DNA from: Aliiglaciecola sp. LCG003
Lineage (GTDB): Bacteria; Pseudomonadota; Gammaproteobacteria; Enterobacterales; Alteromonadaceae
NCBI RefSeq assembly: GCF_030316135.1
Contig: NZ_CP128185.1
Coordinates: 248,001 to 312,000 of the forward strand
Direction of reading: 5' to 3'
DNA length: 64,000 nucleotides
This document shows, piece by piece, positions 1 to 8,406 of this stretch. How positions within the stretch are numbered: the first letter of the stretch is position 1; each line of letters opens with the position of its first letter. Below the pieces are notes generated by a model that worked only from the letters and a program-made list of their open reading frames with translations, did not search any database and was not told where the DNA came from. A program made the position numbers and the translations under genes.

Positions 1-184
1 CATCGGGTAAGGTATAGTCAACAACCGCACATAAATAAGTTTCCGGTGCGGTACTTTCGAAAATGACTTTTGCTTGGGTTAGCGATGAAGCATAGACAAC
101 ATCTAGATTCGCCTTCCCAATAACCCGTTTTAGCACCCGCATACTGGATTCATTATCTTCGATTAATAAAACTTTAAATTTCAT
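1..184 (-). CDS. Response regulator, receiver domain (partial, N-terminal 61 residues)
   Basis: The reverse strand from the ATG at 184 encodes the start of a CheY-like receiver domain. Visible are the first beta strand with the acidic pocket (KVLLIEDNES) and the strand carrying the likely phosphoacceptor (AVVDYTLPD). The gene runs off the left edge, so its output domain is unknown. It could be a stand-alone receiver or the head of a larger signalling protein. It lies downstream of uvrD on the same strand with a 42-base gap, and no partner kinase is visible. Confidence 0.85.
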   Translation of the reverse strand, partial: MKFKVLLIEDNESSMRVLKRVIGKANLDVVYASSLTQAKVIFESTAPETYLCAVVDYTLPD

Positions 185-226
185 CAAAACCTACTTTAAT
201 GACTAACTGGGTGCACAGCCAACTCG

Positions 227-2395
227 CTATATTTTATCTAGTCTAGCATAGGCTAACATTAGCCATTTTGTACCGAAATTATCAAAGTTAACTTCTACCC
301 GGGCATGTTCTCCGCTTCCTTCATAGTTCAACACTGTGCCTTCGGAAAATTTTGGATGACTAACACGTTGACCCAATTGAAAGCCAGTGGATTCAAACGC
401 CATATGTGACGTGGCAGTTTGGAATCGATTTTTGGTAGGCCTACTGATAGTAGTACGCAGTCTAACTTCCTCAATACAATCAGAAGGGATCTCTTTAATA
501 AATCGAGAAGGGGTATGATATTTGTCTTGGCCATATAATCGACGGCTTTCTGCGTAGGTCATATACAGCTTTTGCATAGCTCGCGTCATGCCTACATAGC
601 AAAGACGACGCTCTTCTTCTAATCTACCAGGCTCTTCGTTACTCATCTGACTTGGGAACATACCCTCTTCAACGCCCGCCAGGAAAACCAGTGGGAACTC
701 TAGTCCTTTCGCAGAGTGAATCGTCATCATTTGCACGGCGTCTTGATGAGCGTCAGCTTGAGCTTCGCCTGCTTCTAATGAAGCATGGGCTAAGAAAGCT
801 GATAGTGGTGTCATGTTATCGGCTTCCAATGGCATTTCAAATTGTTTACAAGCACTGACCAATTCTTCTAAGTTTTCAATCCGCGCTTGGGCTTTCTCAC
901 CCTTTTCAGCCTGATACATAGCAAATAAACCTGAATGCTTAATTACATGGTCGGCTTGTTGGTCTAGTTCTAAGTCACGTATAGCACTTTGTAATTTTAA
1001 AACTAATTCGACGAAGCTCTGTAGTGCAGAGGCGGCTCGGCCAGACAAGCGTTTCTCGGCTAACATTGTCTGAGTTGCTTGCCACATGGATTGTTCATTA
1101 TTACGAGCTGATTCCCTGATCAAACCCAGTGTTTTTTCGCCAATGCCCCGCGTCGGAGTGTTGACGATACGCTCATACGCGGCGTCGTCAATAGGCTGGT
1201 TCACAATACGTAAATAAGCCAATGCGTCTTTAATTTCCTGTCGTTCGAAAAAGCGTAGGCCGCCATATATGCGATAAGCAATAGACTCTTGCAATAAGGC
1301 TTCTTCAAGTACCCGAGATTGGGCATTGTTTCGATATAAAATGGCACAATCAGATAAGGCGTCGCCTTTATCAGACCACTCTTTGATCCGTGCAACAATA
1401 AAGCGCGCTTCATCCAGTTCGTTAAAACCGGCATATAAGGAGATGGCTTCGCCTTCGGCATCTTCGGTCCATAGGTTCTTACCTAAGCGGCCACTGTTGT
1501 TATCTATTACCGCATTGGCGGCTTTTAATATGTTACCTGTAGAACGATAGTTTTGCTCTAAGCGAATAGTCGATGCGCTGGGGAAGTCACGCAAGAAATG
1601 TTGGATATTTTCGACGTTAGCACCGCGCCAACCATATATGGATTGGTCATCGTCACCGACTATTATCATATTGTTGTCTTTGCAGCTTAATAACTTCAAC
1701 CATGCATATTGAATATTATTAGTATCTTGGAACTCATCTACCAAAATAGTCCGAAAACGGCGTTGGTAGTGTTTTAACACATCAGGATTTTTCAGCCATA
1801 ACTCGTGCGCCCGCAATAATAGCTCAGCAAAATCGACTAGCCCGGAGCGATCACAGGTTTGTTGATAGGCCTGATAAATATCTTTCATGGTTTGTTTGGT
1901 GGGATCACCTTGGGTATCAATATGCTCTGCTCGCAAGCCCTCATCTTTATTGCCATTGATGTACCATTGAATAGATTTTGGCTGCCAATTTTTTTCATCT
2001 AAATTCAACGACTTTATCACCCGCCTGACGAGTCTATATTGATCATCTGAGTCTAAAATTTGGAAGTTTTCTGGCAAACGGGCTTCTTTGTAATGGGTGC
2101 GTAACAGGCGATGAGCTAAGCCGTGAAAAGTACCAATCCACATATTATGTAAAGCTGAACCCATTAACCGCTCAACACGACCGCGCATTTCACGGGCTGC
2201 CTTATTAGTAAAGGTCACGGCTAAGATACTAAAAGGAGCGAGTTGCTCGACTTCCATTAACCACGCCATGCGATGAACCAATACACGGGTTTTGCCACTG
2301 CCAGCCCCAGCCAGAACCAACATATCTGACGCCGGTGCAGCAACGGCTTCTCGTTGTTTATCATTAAGTTGGTCGAGCAGTCTAGATACATCCAT
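227..2395 (-). CDS. uvrD: DNA helicase II UvrD
   Basis: SF1A 3'-5' helicase that unwinds DNA in nucleotide excision repair (displacing UvrC and the cut oligomer) and in methyl-directed mismatch repair. The protein is 722 aa, close to E. coli UvrD, and can be aligned along its whole length. Walker A GAGSGKT is at residues 30-36; DEFQDTN and VGDDDQSIYGWRG (motifs II and III), LEQNYRST (motif IV) and HSAKGLEF (motif V) follow. The C-terminus has the Tudor-like UvrD tail (GQRVSHPKFSEGTVLNYEGS). The MDVS start at 2395 matches the family; an in-frame extension of four residues to 2407 is unlikely. A degenerate LexA-like box lies 46 bases upstream. Confidence 0.97.
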   Translation of the reverse strand: MDVSRLLDQLNDKQREAVAAPASDMLVLAGAGSGKTRVLVHRMAWLMEVEQLAPFSILAVTFTNKAAREMRGRVERLMGSALHNMWIGTFHGLAHRLLRTHYKEARLPENFQILDSDDQYRLVRRVIKSLNLDEKNWQPKSIQWYINGNKDEGLRAEHIDTQGDPTKQTMKDIYQAYQQTCDRSGLVDFAELLLRAHELWLKNPDVLKHYQRRFRTILVDEFQDTNNIQYAWLKLLSCKDNNMIIVGDDDQSIYGWRGANVENIQHFLRDFPSASTIRLEQNYRSTGNILKAANAVIDNNSGRLGKNLWTEDAEGEAISLYAGFNELDEARFIVARIKEWSDKGDALSDCAILYRNNAQSRVLEEALLQESIAYRIYGGLRFFERQEIKDALAYLRIVNQPIDDAAYERIVNTPTRGIGEKTLGLIRESARNNEQSMWQATQTMLAEKRLSGRAASALQSFVELVLKLQSAIRDLELDQQADHVIKHSGLFAMYQAEKGEKAQARIENLEELVSACKQFEMPLEADNMTPLSAFLAHASLEAGEAQADAHQDAVQMMTIHSAKGLEFPLVFLAGVEEGMFPSQMSNEEPGRLEEERRLCYVGMTRAMQKLYMTYAESRRLYGQDKYHTPSRFIKEIPSDCIEEVRLRTTISRPTKNRFQTATSHMAFESTGFQLGQRVSHPKFSEGTVLNYEGSGEHARVEVNFDNFGTKWLMLAYARLDKI

Positions 2396-2440
2396 AGGGC
2401 AAAACATTCCAGCAAAAAGATGTTTACAGTATATCAGTTA

Positions 2441-2460
2441 TACTGTGTTTTTATACATTT
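2441..2460. promoter_or_regulatory. Possible LexA (SOS) box upstream of uvrD
   Basis: The sequence TACTGTGTTTTTATACATTT matches the gammaproteobacterial LexA consensus TACTGT(AT)4ACAGTA at 15 of 20 positions by eye, but the second half-site ends in CAT rather than CAG. It sits 46 bases before the uvrD start, where E. coli uvrD also has an SOS box. Overlapping it is an inverted repeat ACAGTATA/TATACTGT (2426-2446), which has the wrong half-site order for LexA. Inference only. Confidence 0.4.
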
Positions 2461-2565
2461 GATTGGTCGTGTTTTTGTTGTTTTAAAATATTGGGCTTGT
2501 GTTGAAGGTTTTTGTCCGCATGTCTGTTCTAATTACAGTATGAGATTAATCGTCTAGGGTTAGTT

Positions 2566-3348
2566 ATGCCAATTGATAATTTTTGGAACAGTTTAAAAGC
2601 AGATGCTCAGCAATTGGTTAAAAATGAGCCTCTTCTGGCCAGTTATGTCCATGCTTGTATTTTAGCTCATCATAATTTCGAAACCTCATTGAGCTTTATT
2701 CTGTCTAATAAAATTAAAGATGAAGTGATGCCGGCATTAGCTATTCGAGAGGTCTTTGATCAAGCCTACTTACTTTGTCCTGCAATCGTAGAATCTGCAG
2801 CTCTTGATATACAAGCTGTTTTGAAACGCGATCCGGCGGTTGATTCTGCATTGAAAGTATTGATGTTTTTTAAAGGCTTTCAGGCGATCCAAACCCATCG
2901 TTTAGCCCATTACCTATGGCATAAAAATAGAAAAGATTTAGCCTTATTTGTTCAAAGTCGTAACTCCGAAGCCTTTGGTGTGGATATTCATCCAGGAGCA
3001 GTAATAGGCAATGGCGTCATGTTCGACCATGCTACTGGTATTGTAATTGGAGAAACGGCAGTGGTGGAGAACAATGTGTCACTATTACAGTCCGTGACCC
3101 TTGGGGGAACAGGCAATGAGAGCGGTAACCGTCATCCCAAAGTCAGGGAAGGGGTTATGGTTGGAGCGGGGGCTAAGATATTAGGTAATATTGAGATTGG
3201 CCGCGGCTCTAAAGTAGGCGCAGGTAGTGTCGTGCTCAAGAACGTGCCTGAACATGTAACTGTCGCAGGCGTGCCGGCAAAAATAGTAGGTATACCTTGT
3301 TGTGCTAACCCATGTGAAACCATGAATCAGAATGTACTAGATGATTAA
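2566..3348 (+). CDS. cysE: Serine O-acetyltransferase CysE
   Basis: Transfers acetyl from acetyl-CoA to L-serine, the first step of cysteine synthesis. The 260-aa protein has the helical N-terminal SATase domain (about residues 10-130) followed by a left-handed beta-helix of hexapeptide repeats (about 140-240). The catalytic residues of E. coli CysE (Asp143, His158, His193) correspond to Asp140, His155 and His190 here. The tail is short, with a Cys-rich segment (CCANPCET) before the end. It is transcribed towards yigB and their 3' ends overlap by 12 bases. Its position between uvrD and yigB interrupts the usual order of this block. Confidence 0.95.
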   Translation: MPIDNFWNSLKADAQQLVKNEPLLASYVHACILAHHNFETSLSFILSNKIKDEVMPALAIREVFDQAYLLCPAIVESAALDIQAVLKRDPAVDSALKVLMFFKGFQAIQTHRLAHYLWHKNRKDLALFVQSRNSEAFGVDIHPGAVIGNGVMFDHATGIVIGETAVVENNVSLLQSVTLGGTGNESGNRHPKVREGVMVGAGAKILGNIEIGRGSKVGAGSVVLKNVPEHVTVAGVPAKIVGIPCCANPCETMNQNVLDD

Positions 3349-4056
3349 GTCACGTAATTCGGCTAATTGATGAAGATGCACGTGAGGAAGAATCGTAGTT
3401 CGTTCCTGCTCTATTTGCATCGGTCGATTGTGCGCATACCAAGCGCTTTGCATGCCTGCAGCAATTGAGCCCTTTACGTCTTTTTCTAAATTATCGCCCA
3501 CGTGTAGTATAGTGTTTATTGGTATTGAGAGGGCTTCGCTAGCTAAATTAAACATGGTTGGATGGGGCTTCATGGGATGCCTCAAATTCGATTTGAAACT
3601 ATGGCTAAAAAAGTCAGCTATACCAATTTGCTCAAGATTTACATTGCCGTTGGTTATCGCTACCAGTGGTAGCCTCTGCGCCAAATCAGATAATAAAGAA
3701 CAAATAGTCTTGTCCACCTTGAAATTACTTCTGTGGTAATAAAAGTATTCAAAACAGTCATTTACTGCATTTTTAAGTTCGTCGTCGAGGTATCCACAAG
3801 ATTCTAGTGCGGTGGACAGCGTTCTGCGCCTTAACTCCCCCATATCGGATGCTAGGTTAGGATTGTTGTTTAAATGCATGTTCTTAATCTGTCGCCAATC
3901 AGCAGTCGACAATTGAGATATATTGGGATAGTTAGTGCGTATATATTCGTGTAAATTTTGCTCGGCTTTGACTATCAGAGGATAATTATCGTACAGGGTA
4001 TCATCCAAATCGAAACTTAGGGCTTTGACGGGAGTCATCTTTCGATAAAAAATCAT
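3337..4056 (-). CDS. yigB: HAD-family phosphatase YigB
   Basis: Haloacid dehalogenase-type phosphatase; E. coli YigB dephosphorylates 5-amino-6-(5-phosphoribitylamino)uracil in riboflavin synthesis and acts on FMN. The 239-aa protein has motif I FDLDDTLYD with nucleophile Asp16 and acid/base Asp18, motif II VAITNGN, a Lys-containing motif III and motif IV HVGDNLEKDV. The N-terminus (MIFYR) resembles E. coli YigB, supporting the start. It is the last gene of the minus-strand series from lptM, 75 bases after xerC, and its stop overlaps the 3' end of cysE. Confidence 0.9.
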   Translation of the reverse strand: MIFYRKMTPVKALSFDLDDTLYDNYPLIVKAEQNLHEYIRTNYPNISQLSTADWRQIKNMHLNNNPNLASDMGELRRRTLSTALESCGYLDDELKNAVNDCFEYFYYHRSNFKVDKTICSLLSDLAQRLPLVAITNGNVNLEQIGIADFFSHSFKSNLRHPMKPHPTMFNLASEALSIPINTILHVGDNLEKDVKGSIAAGMQSAWYAHNRPMQIEQERTTILPHVHLHQLAELRDLII

Positions 4057-4131
4057 TAAAGAATACCTATTCCTTATATAAATATATAGACTGTTATAGT
4101 CTTCATATGGCCGAGTGGGTTTTTTAACGTC

Positions 4132-5037
4132 CTATTTGTTTCTTTTCGCGCGGGGATGAGCCCCATCATATACTTTAGCCAAATGTTGAAAATCTAGATG
4201 AGTATAAACTTGTGTGGTTGATAGATTTGCATGGCCTAATAATTCTTGAACTGCGCGCAAGTCACCACTGGATTCTAGCATATGGGTGGCGAAAGAATGC
4301 CGCAGTTTATGGGGGTAAACTGTCTGGTCTAATTGCTTCTGCTTGGCCCAGAGCTTCATTCGCTTAGCAATTTGACGATGGCTTATACGTCTGCGATGCA
4401 TGCTCACGAATAACGCTGGTTCATCCTGCGGTGGGTTGAGTTGTGAGCGCACTTTTAACCAATTCTTCAGCCACAAGGCAGCGGTCCGACCCATGGGTAA
4501 TATCCGTTGTTTATTTCCTTTTCCCCATACCGTTATTTGTCTGTCAGAGTTTATATCGGTTATATCCAATCCAGCCAACTCGGCTAGTCGCAATCCGCAT
4601 CCGTAGGTTAATTCCATCATAGCGCGGTCACGGATTGCTAGAGGAGAATCGGGATCGATTTCTAATAGTGAGTTAATCTCATCGACATTCAGGTGCTTAG
4701 GTAGTGGCTTGCCTAATTTGGGGGAATGTATCACTTTGGCTGGGTTGCAATCTAAAACCTTTTCAGCGATTAAATAATCACAGAAACTTCTCAATGCCGA
4801 CAAACGAAGTGCAATGGAGCGGGGAGCAAGGTTCTGTCTGCGGCAGTGGCCAAGTACTTTTTTGACGTGGTCAGTATTTAGTTGTGACCAATCCTCTAAT
4901 TGAATTTGCAAAGCGATTACGTGCAGTTGACGGCGATAATTTTCTATCGTTTTGGCGGATAAATTACGTTCATATTTTATAAATTGAAGAAACTTTTCGA
5001 GCCAGGTATTGAGAGGGTGTCCTGATAAATCAGCCAT
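4132..5037 (-). CDS. xerC: Tyrosine recombinase XerC
   Basis: With XerD it resolves chromosome dimers at dif. The 301-aa protein has the SAM-like N-terminal core-binding domain (about 10-95) and the catalytic domain with all six active-site residues: Arg150, Lys173, His243, Arg246, His269 and nucleophile Tyr278. Neighbours are DUF484 upstream (37-base gap) and yigB downstream, the E. coli order, which identifies it as XerC rather than XerD or a phage integrase. Confidence 0.96.
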   Translation of the reverse strand: MADLSGHPLNTWLEKFLQFIKYERNLSAKTIENYRRQLHVIALQIQLEDWSQLNTDHVKKVLGHCRRQNLAPRSIALRLSALRSFCDYLIAEKVLDCNPAKVIHSPKLGKPLPKHLNVDEINSLLEIDPDSPLAIRDRAMMELTYGCGLRLAELAGLDITDINSDRQITVWGKGNKQRILPMGRTAALWLKNWLKVRSQLNPPQDEPALFVSMHRRRISHRQIAKRMKLWAKQKQLDQTVYPHKLRHSFATHMLESSGDLRAVQELLGHANLSTTQVYTHLDFQHLAKVYDGAHPRAKRNK

Positions 5038-5074
5038 AATTATGGGTTATTTGCTACGGCAGCAGTGGTAACCA

Positions 5075-5773
5075 CTAGTATCCAGCAAGGTTTGGCAACA
5101 ACACATTTAAAAACTGTTGAAGTTGGGTTATCAATAAAGTATCCATATCTGGGTTGAAATGGCCGGGGTCGTGGCTGGCAATGGCAAGAATGCCTAACTC
5201 ACCTCTATCGCCGAGTAACATCAGCGCCACCGACTCTACTGATTGATCTGCAAAGAGCAATTGCTTTTCGTGGGAACTAATCCTACCAAAGAAGAAGAAT
5301 TCTTGTTTAAACCTCTTTTCAATGAATAGCTTACGCTGAATTTCAGGTAGCGCATGGGCACCGCTAAAAGACTTTAGTGTAACTGCAGAAAGCCTCAATC
5401 GGTCGAGCATAATATCTTCTAGTTTGTCTTGAACTTCACTGAAAAAACGACAGGTGATAAGCTGTAGGTTCAGGTCGGCATAAATGCGGTATATCTCTTC
5501 GTTCTTCTTAGCGATAGCGATTAGCTGACTAAGTTTGTGGGACAGCATTCGGTTCTTTTTACGTAGCTGCTCACTTTGCAATTCAAATAATGAAATGCTG
5601 CCCTTTTGCTGATGGGGAAGTTTGAGTTTTTCCGTCAGCTCGGGGAAATCAATAAAAAAATCGGGATGTTGCTCAATATATCGAGCGACATCAAGGCTAT
5701 TGATATCGGCTACTTGCTCAAAATCAGTCAACATATCCGTTGTTGCCTGTTGTTTTGCTGCTGTATCACTCAT
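5075..5773 (-). CDS. DUF484 family protein (YigA-like)
   Basis: The 232-aa protein belongs to DUF484, encoded between dapF and xerC in many gammaproteobacteria (yigA in E. coli). It begins with a short helical segment containing [21 protein letters not shown], typical of the family, then a predicted coiled coil (about 60-110) and a GAF-like domain (about 115-225). Its biochemical role is not established. The start codon overlaps the dapF stop by four bases (5770-5773), so the two are translationally coupled. Confidence 0.88.
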   Translation of the reverse strand: MSDTAAKQQATTDMLTDFEQVADINSLDVARYIEQHPDFFIDFPELTEKLKLPHQQKGSISLFELQSEQLRKKNRMLSHKLSQLIAIAKKNEEIYRIYADLNLQLITCRFFSEVQDKLEDIMLDRLRLSAVTLKSFSGAHALPEIQRKLFIEKRFKQEFFFFGRISSHEKQLLFADQSVESVALMLLGDRGELGILAIASHDPGHFNPDMDTLLITQLQQFLNVLLPNLAGY

Positions 5774-6600
5774 AGAAAGAGGGTTCCATCAAATATATGC
5801 TCTGCAGGTCCTGTCATCTTAAGTACGTTGTCTTTACCCTGCCAGCGTATTTTCAATGATCCACCAGGTAAGTCTACCTGAACTTCTTTACCAAGTTTAC
5901 CTTGAATTTGTCCAATTGCTACTGCGGCGCAAGCACCACTGCCACAGGCCAGTGTTTCACCGGCTCCGCGTTCGTAAACTCTTAATTTTATATGACCGGA
6001 ATCAACAACTTGCATAAAGCCTACATTGACACCTTCGGGAAACCTTTCATGTTTTTCCAAGACTGGGCCAATACCAGAGACATCTGCTTGTTGGATATCA
6101 TCCACTTCCAAAACACAATGAGGGTTACCCATGGAAACCGCCCCTAACATAAAGGTTTGTTCTTGGGCGCGGATCAAATAAATGCCTTCTTCCTTATTGG
6201 CCTTCAATGGAATCTTCGACGGTTCAAACACAGGTCTGCCCATGTTGACCGTAACTAAGCCATCTTTTTCTAAATACAACACCATTTTACCGGCCTTGGT
6301 ACTGACCACGACCTTATTGCGATTGATTAAGCCTTTAAGTTTGACGAATTTGGCAAAACAGCGCGCGCCATTGCCACATTGCGATACCTCAGTTCCATCA
6401 GCATTAAAAATCCGATAATGGAAGTCTTGTTCAGGGTCATAGGGCGGTTCAACCATTAATAGTTGGTCAAAACCAATGCCAAAGTTACGGTCAGCCAATT
6501 GTTGTATTTTTTCTTTGGAAAAAAATACATTCTGCGTCACATTATCAATGACGATAAAGTCATTGCCCAAGCCATGCATTTTAGAAAATTGAATTTGCAT
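5770..6600 (-). CDS. dapF: Diaminopimelate epimerase DapF
   Basis: Converts LL- to meso-diaminopimelate for lysine and peptidoglycan synthesis. The 276-aa protein has the two catalytic cysteines in their conserved contexts: Cys75 in SQCGNGARC and Cys219 in [20 protein letters not shown] and the N-terminal [11 protein letters not shown] motif are also present. It sits between lysA (31-base gap) and DUF484 (4-base overlap). The lysA-dapF pairing places the last two steps of DAP/lysine synthesis together. Confidence 0.97.
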   Translation of the reverse strand: MQIQFSKMHGLGNDFIVIDNVTQNVFFSKEKIQQLADRNFGIGFDQLLMVEPPYDPEQDFHYRIFNADGTEVSQCGNGARCFAKFVKLKGLINRNKVVVSTKAGKMVLYLEKDGLVTVNMGRPVFEPSKIPLKANKEEGIYLIRAQEQTFMLGAVSMGNPHCVLEVDDIQQADVSGIGPVLEKHERFPEGVNVGFMQVVDSGHIKLRVYERGAGETLACGSGACAAVAIGQIQGKLGKEVQVDLPGGSLKIRWQGKDNVLKMTGPAEHIFDGTLFL

Positions 6601-6631
6601 TAGTACTACTTAAAGTTTTATTACAGCTATA

Positions 6632-7882
6632 TTACGTAACTTTGTACTCACCTTTCCAGAGGTCTTTTAACTTTTCTCGTTCACGGACTAAAATTAGTTG
6701 CTTTTTATCAATCATAATTTCAGCCGGTCGACAGCGACTATTGTAGTTCGATGACATCACAAAGCCATATGCACCAGCACTTCTAACTACGAGTAGGTCA
6801 TTCGGTTCGATAGCCAATTCACGCTCTTTACCAATAAAATCTCCGGTCTCACAAATTGGTCCTACAACATCGTAAATAGCAGCTTTTTTGTCATCTGAGC
6901 GTTCTGCCGGGATAATATCTTGCCAAGCTGAGTAAAGTGCGGGACGAATCAAATCATTCATAGCAGCATCAACAATGGCGAAATTCTTCTGTTCGGTTTG
7001 TTTAATAAACTCTACTTTGGTGACTAACACCCCTGCATTTGCCATGATGGCACGACCGGGTTCAAAAATGAGCATTAATTCCGGGCGGCTATGCATTCTG
7101 GTCATTAATGCTTCAACATATTTATCTGGATGCGGCGGTGTTTCATCTTTATATGCAACACCAAGTCCACCACCCACGTCTAGGTGCTGAATAGCAATAC
7201 CTTTTGCGGCTAGTTCGTCAATCAAAACCAGCAATCGGTCTAATGCGTCAACAAATGGGGCTAAATCGGTAAGTTGCGAACCTATATGACAATCCATACC
7301 GACAATATCCAAATGACTATAGCTGTTTGCCAATTGGTATATTTCGATGGCATTTTCTTTTGCTATGCCAAATTTATTCGCTTTTAGGCCAGTGGAAATA
7401 TACGGGTGAGTTTTGGCATCAACATCTGGATTGATGCGAATTGAGATCGGGGCTTTAACTTGCAAAGAAGCGGCTACTTGATTGATACGCGCTAGTTCAG
7501 GCACAGATTCGACATTAAAACATTTGATTTTGTGTTCTAAGGCGAAGGCAATTTCTTGCTCTGTTTTACCGACTCCCGAAAACACCACTTTACTTGGATC
7601 ACCTCCAGCTTCGATTACTCGAGCGAGCTCGCCGCCTGAGACAATATCAAAGCCTGAGCCAAGAGCAGCCATAACTGACAGCACACCTAAGTTAGAATTT
7701 GCTTTCACTGCATAGCAGATTAGATGATTGTGCGAACCTGCGGCATTATTAAACGCATGCCAATGACGTTCTATTGTTGCCCGAGAATATATGTAGCAAG
7801 GTGTGCCAAATTGCTTAGCAATGTCTGCGATTGCTACCTCTTCGGCATGCAGGCTGGTATTGTGATATTGAAAGAAATCCAA
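6632..7882 (-). CDS. lysA: Diaminopimelate decarboxylase LysA
   Basis: PLP-dependent fold-III enzyme that decarboxylates meso-diaminopimelate to L-lysine. The 416-aa protein has the PLP lysine at Lys60 (CYAVKANSN), the glycine-rich phosphate loop GGGLGV, EPGRAI, and the C-terminal motif GAYGFVMSSNYN. Translation starts at a TTG immediately after the lptM stop (TAG then TTG, no gap). A GAGGAG Shine-Dalgarno lies inside the end of lptM, and the resulting N-terminus (MDFFQYHN) fits the Pseudomonas-type LysA family. Tight coupling with lptM is expected. Confidence 0.96.
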   Translation of the reverse strand: MDFFQYHNTSLHAEEVAIADIAKQFGTPCYIYSRATIERHWHAFNNAAGSHNHLICYAVKANSNLGVLSVMAALGSGFDIVSGGELARVIEAGGDPSKVVFSGVGKTEQEIAFALEHKIKCFNVESVPELARINQVAASLQVKAPISIRINPDVDAKTHPYISTGLKANKFGIAKENAIEIYQLANSYSHLDIVGMDCHIGSQLTDLAPFVDALDRLLVLIDELAAKGIAIQHLDVGGGLGVAYKDETPPHPDKYVEALMTRMHSRPELMLIFEPGRAIMANAGVLVTKVEFIKQTEQKNFAIVDAAMNDLIRPALYSAWQDIIPAERSDDKKAAIYDVVGPICETGDFIGKERELAIEPNDLLVVRSAGAYGFVMSSNYNSRCRPAEIMIDKKQLILVREREKLKDLWKGEYKVT

Positions 7883-8044
7883 CTAAGATTGCTCCTCTAA
7901 TGGATTGGATGGGGTAGCCTGCTCAACTGGTTGTGTATTTTGTTGTTCAGGCAGGTAAAGCTCACCACTTACGCCGCAGCCTCCCAGAACAAAACTTACA
8001 ATCAGTGTAAGCACTTTAAATTGAATACGTTTTAGCTTTTTCAC
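7883..8044 (-). CDS. lptM: Small lipoprotein LptM (YifL)
   Basis: A 53-aa lipoprotein starting at a GTG. It has basic residues (MKKLKR), a hydrophobic stretch and a lipobox (VLGGC, Cys23) followed by GVSGELYLPE. The segment CGxxGxLYLP is the signature of LptM/YifL, the outer-membrane lipoprotein that helps mature the LptD/E lipopolysaccharide translocon. The position directly before lysA-dapF agrees with the usual order lptM-(lysA)-dapF. The stop abuts the lysA TTG start. Confidence 0.88.
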   Translation of the reverse strand: MKKLKRIQFKVLTLIVSFVLGGCGVSGELYLPEQQNTQPVEQATPSNPLEEQS

Positions 8045-8406
8045 AGACGACCTATAGAACTAATTTGATAGCCGTATCATCTCACCAAAAGCAGAAAAAA
8101 CAAGCCGAAAACAGTTGTATTTTCAGCGTGCAATAAATTTTATCGCGAAAGTACTCCCAACGAGGTGTTTAAAATAACAAGATTGCCATTTTCTTCGACA
8201 TTATAGTGGTGAAAGAAGGCGGTTCTTTTAACGGTGAATACCATTTGCAGGCTATGAAATACGGGGTTTTGACTCTCTGCTAAAATTTACAAATTATGGC
8301 CACGACGGCTTGTGTACGTTTTTCATCACCACAGAGGCTGTATTTTTAATTGGGCTAGATCATTATGTGATGGACTATAACGAACTAATTTAACTGCGTG
8401 ATTCAC
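8045..8406. other. Gene-free interval with a possible decayed ORF
   Basis: This is the region upstream of lptM, where cyaY lies divergently in many relatives; no cyaY is visible. Plus-strand fragments around 8195-8393 can be read as two short frames that join with a one-base shift (FFDIIVVKEGGSFNGEYHLQ, then GFDSLLKFTNYGHDG and ending VMDYNELI). They may be the remains of a small gene, but no family was recognised. It should also hold the lptM-lysA promoter. Confidence 0.3.

Noticed and set aside
2426-2446. Inverted repeat ACAGTATA...TATACTGT as a LexA site
   Set aside because: The half-sites are in the opposite order to a LexA box (ACAG...CTGT); only the adjacent 2441-2460 sequence fits.
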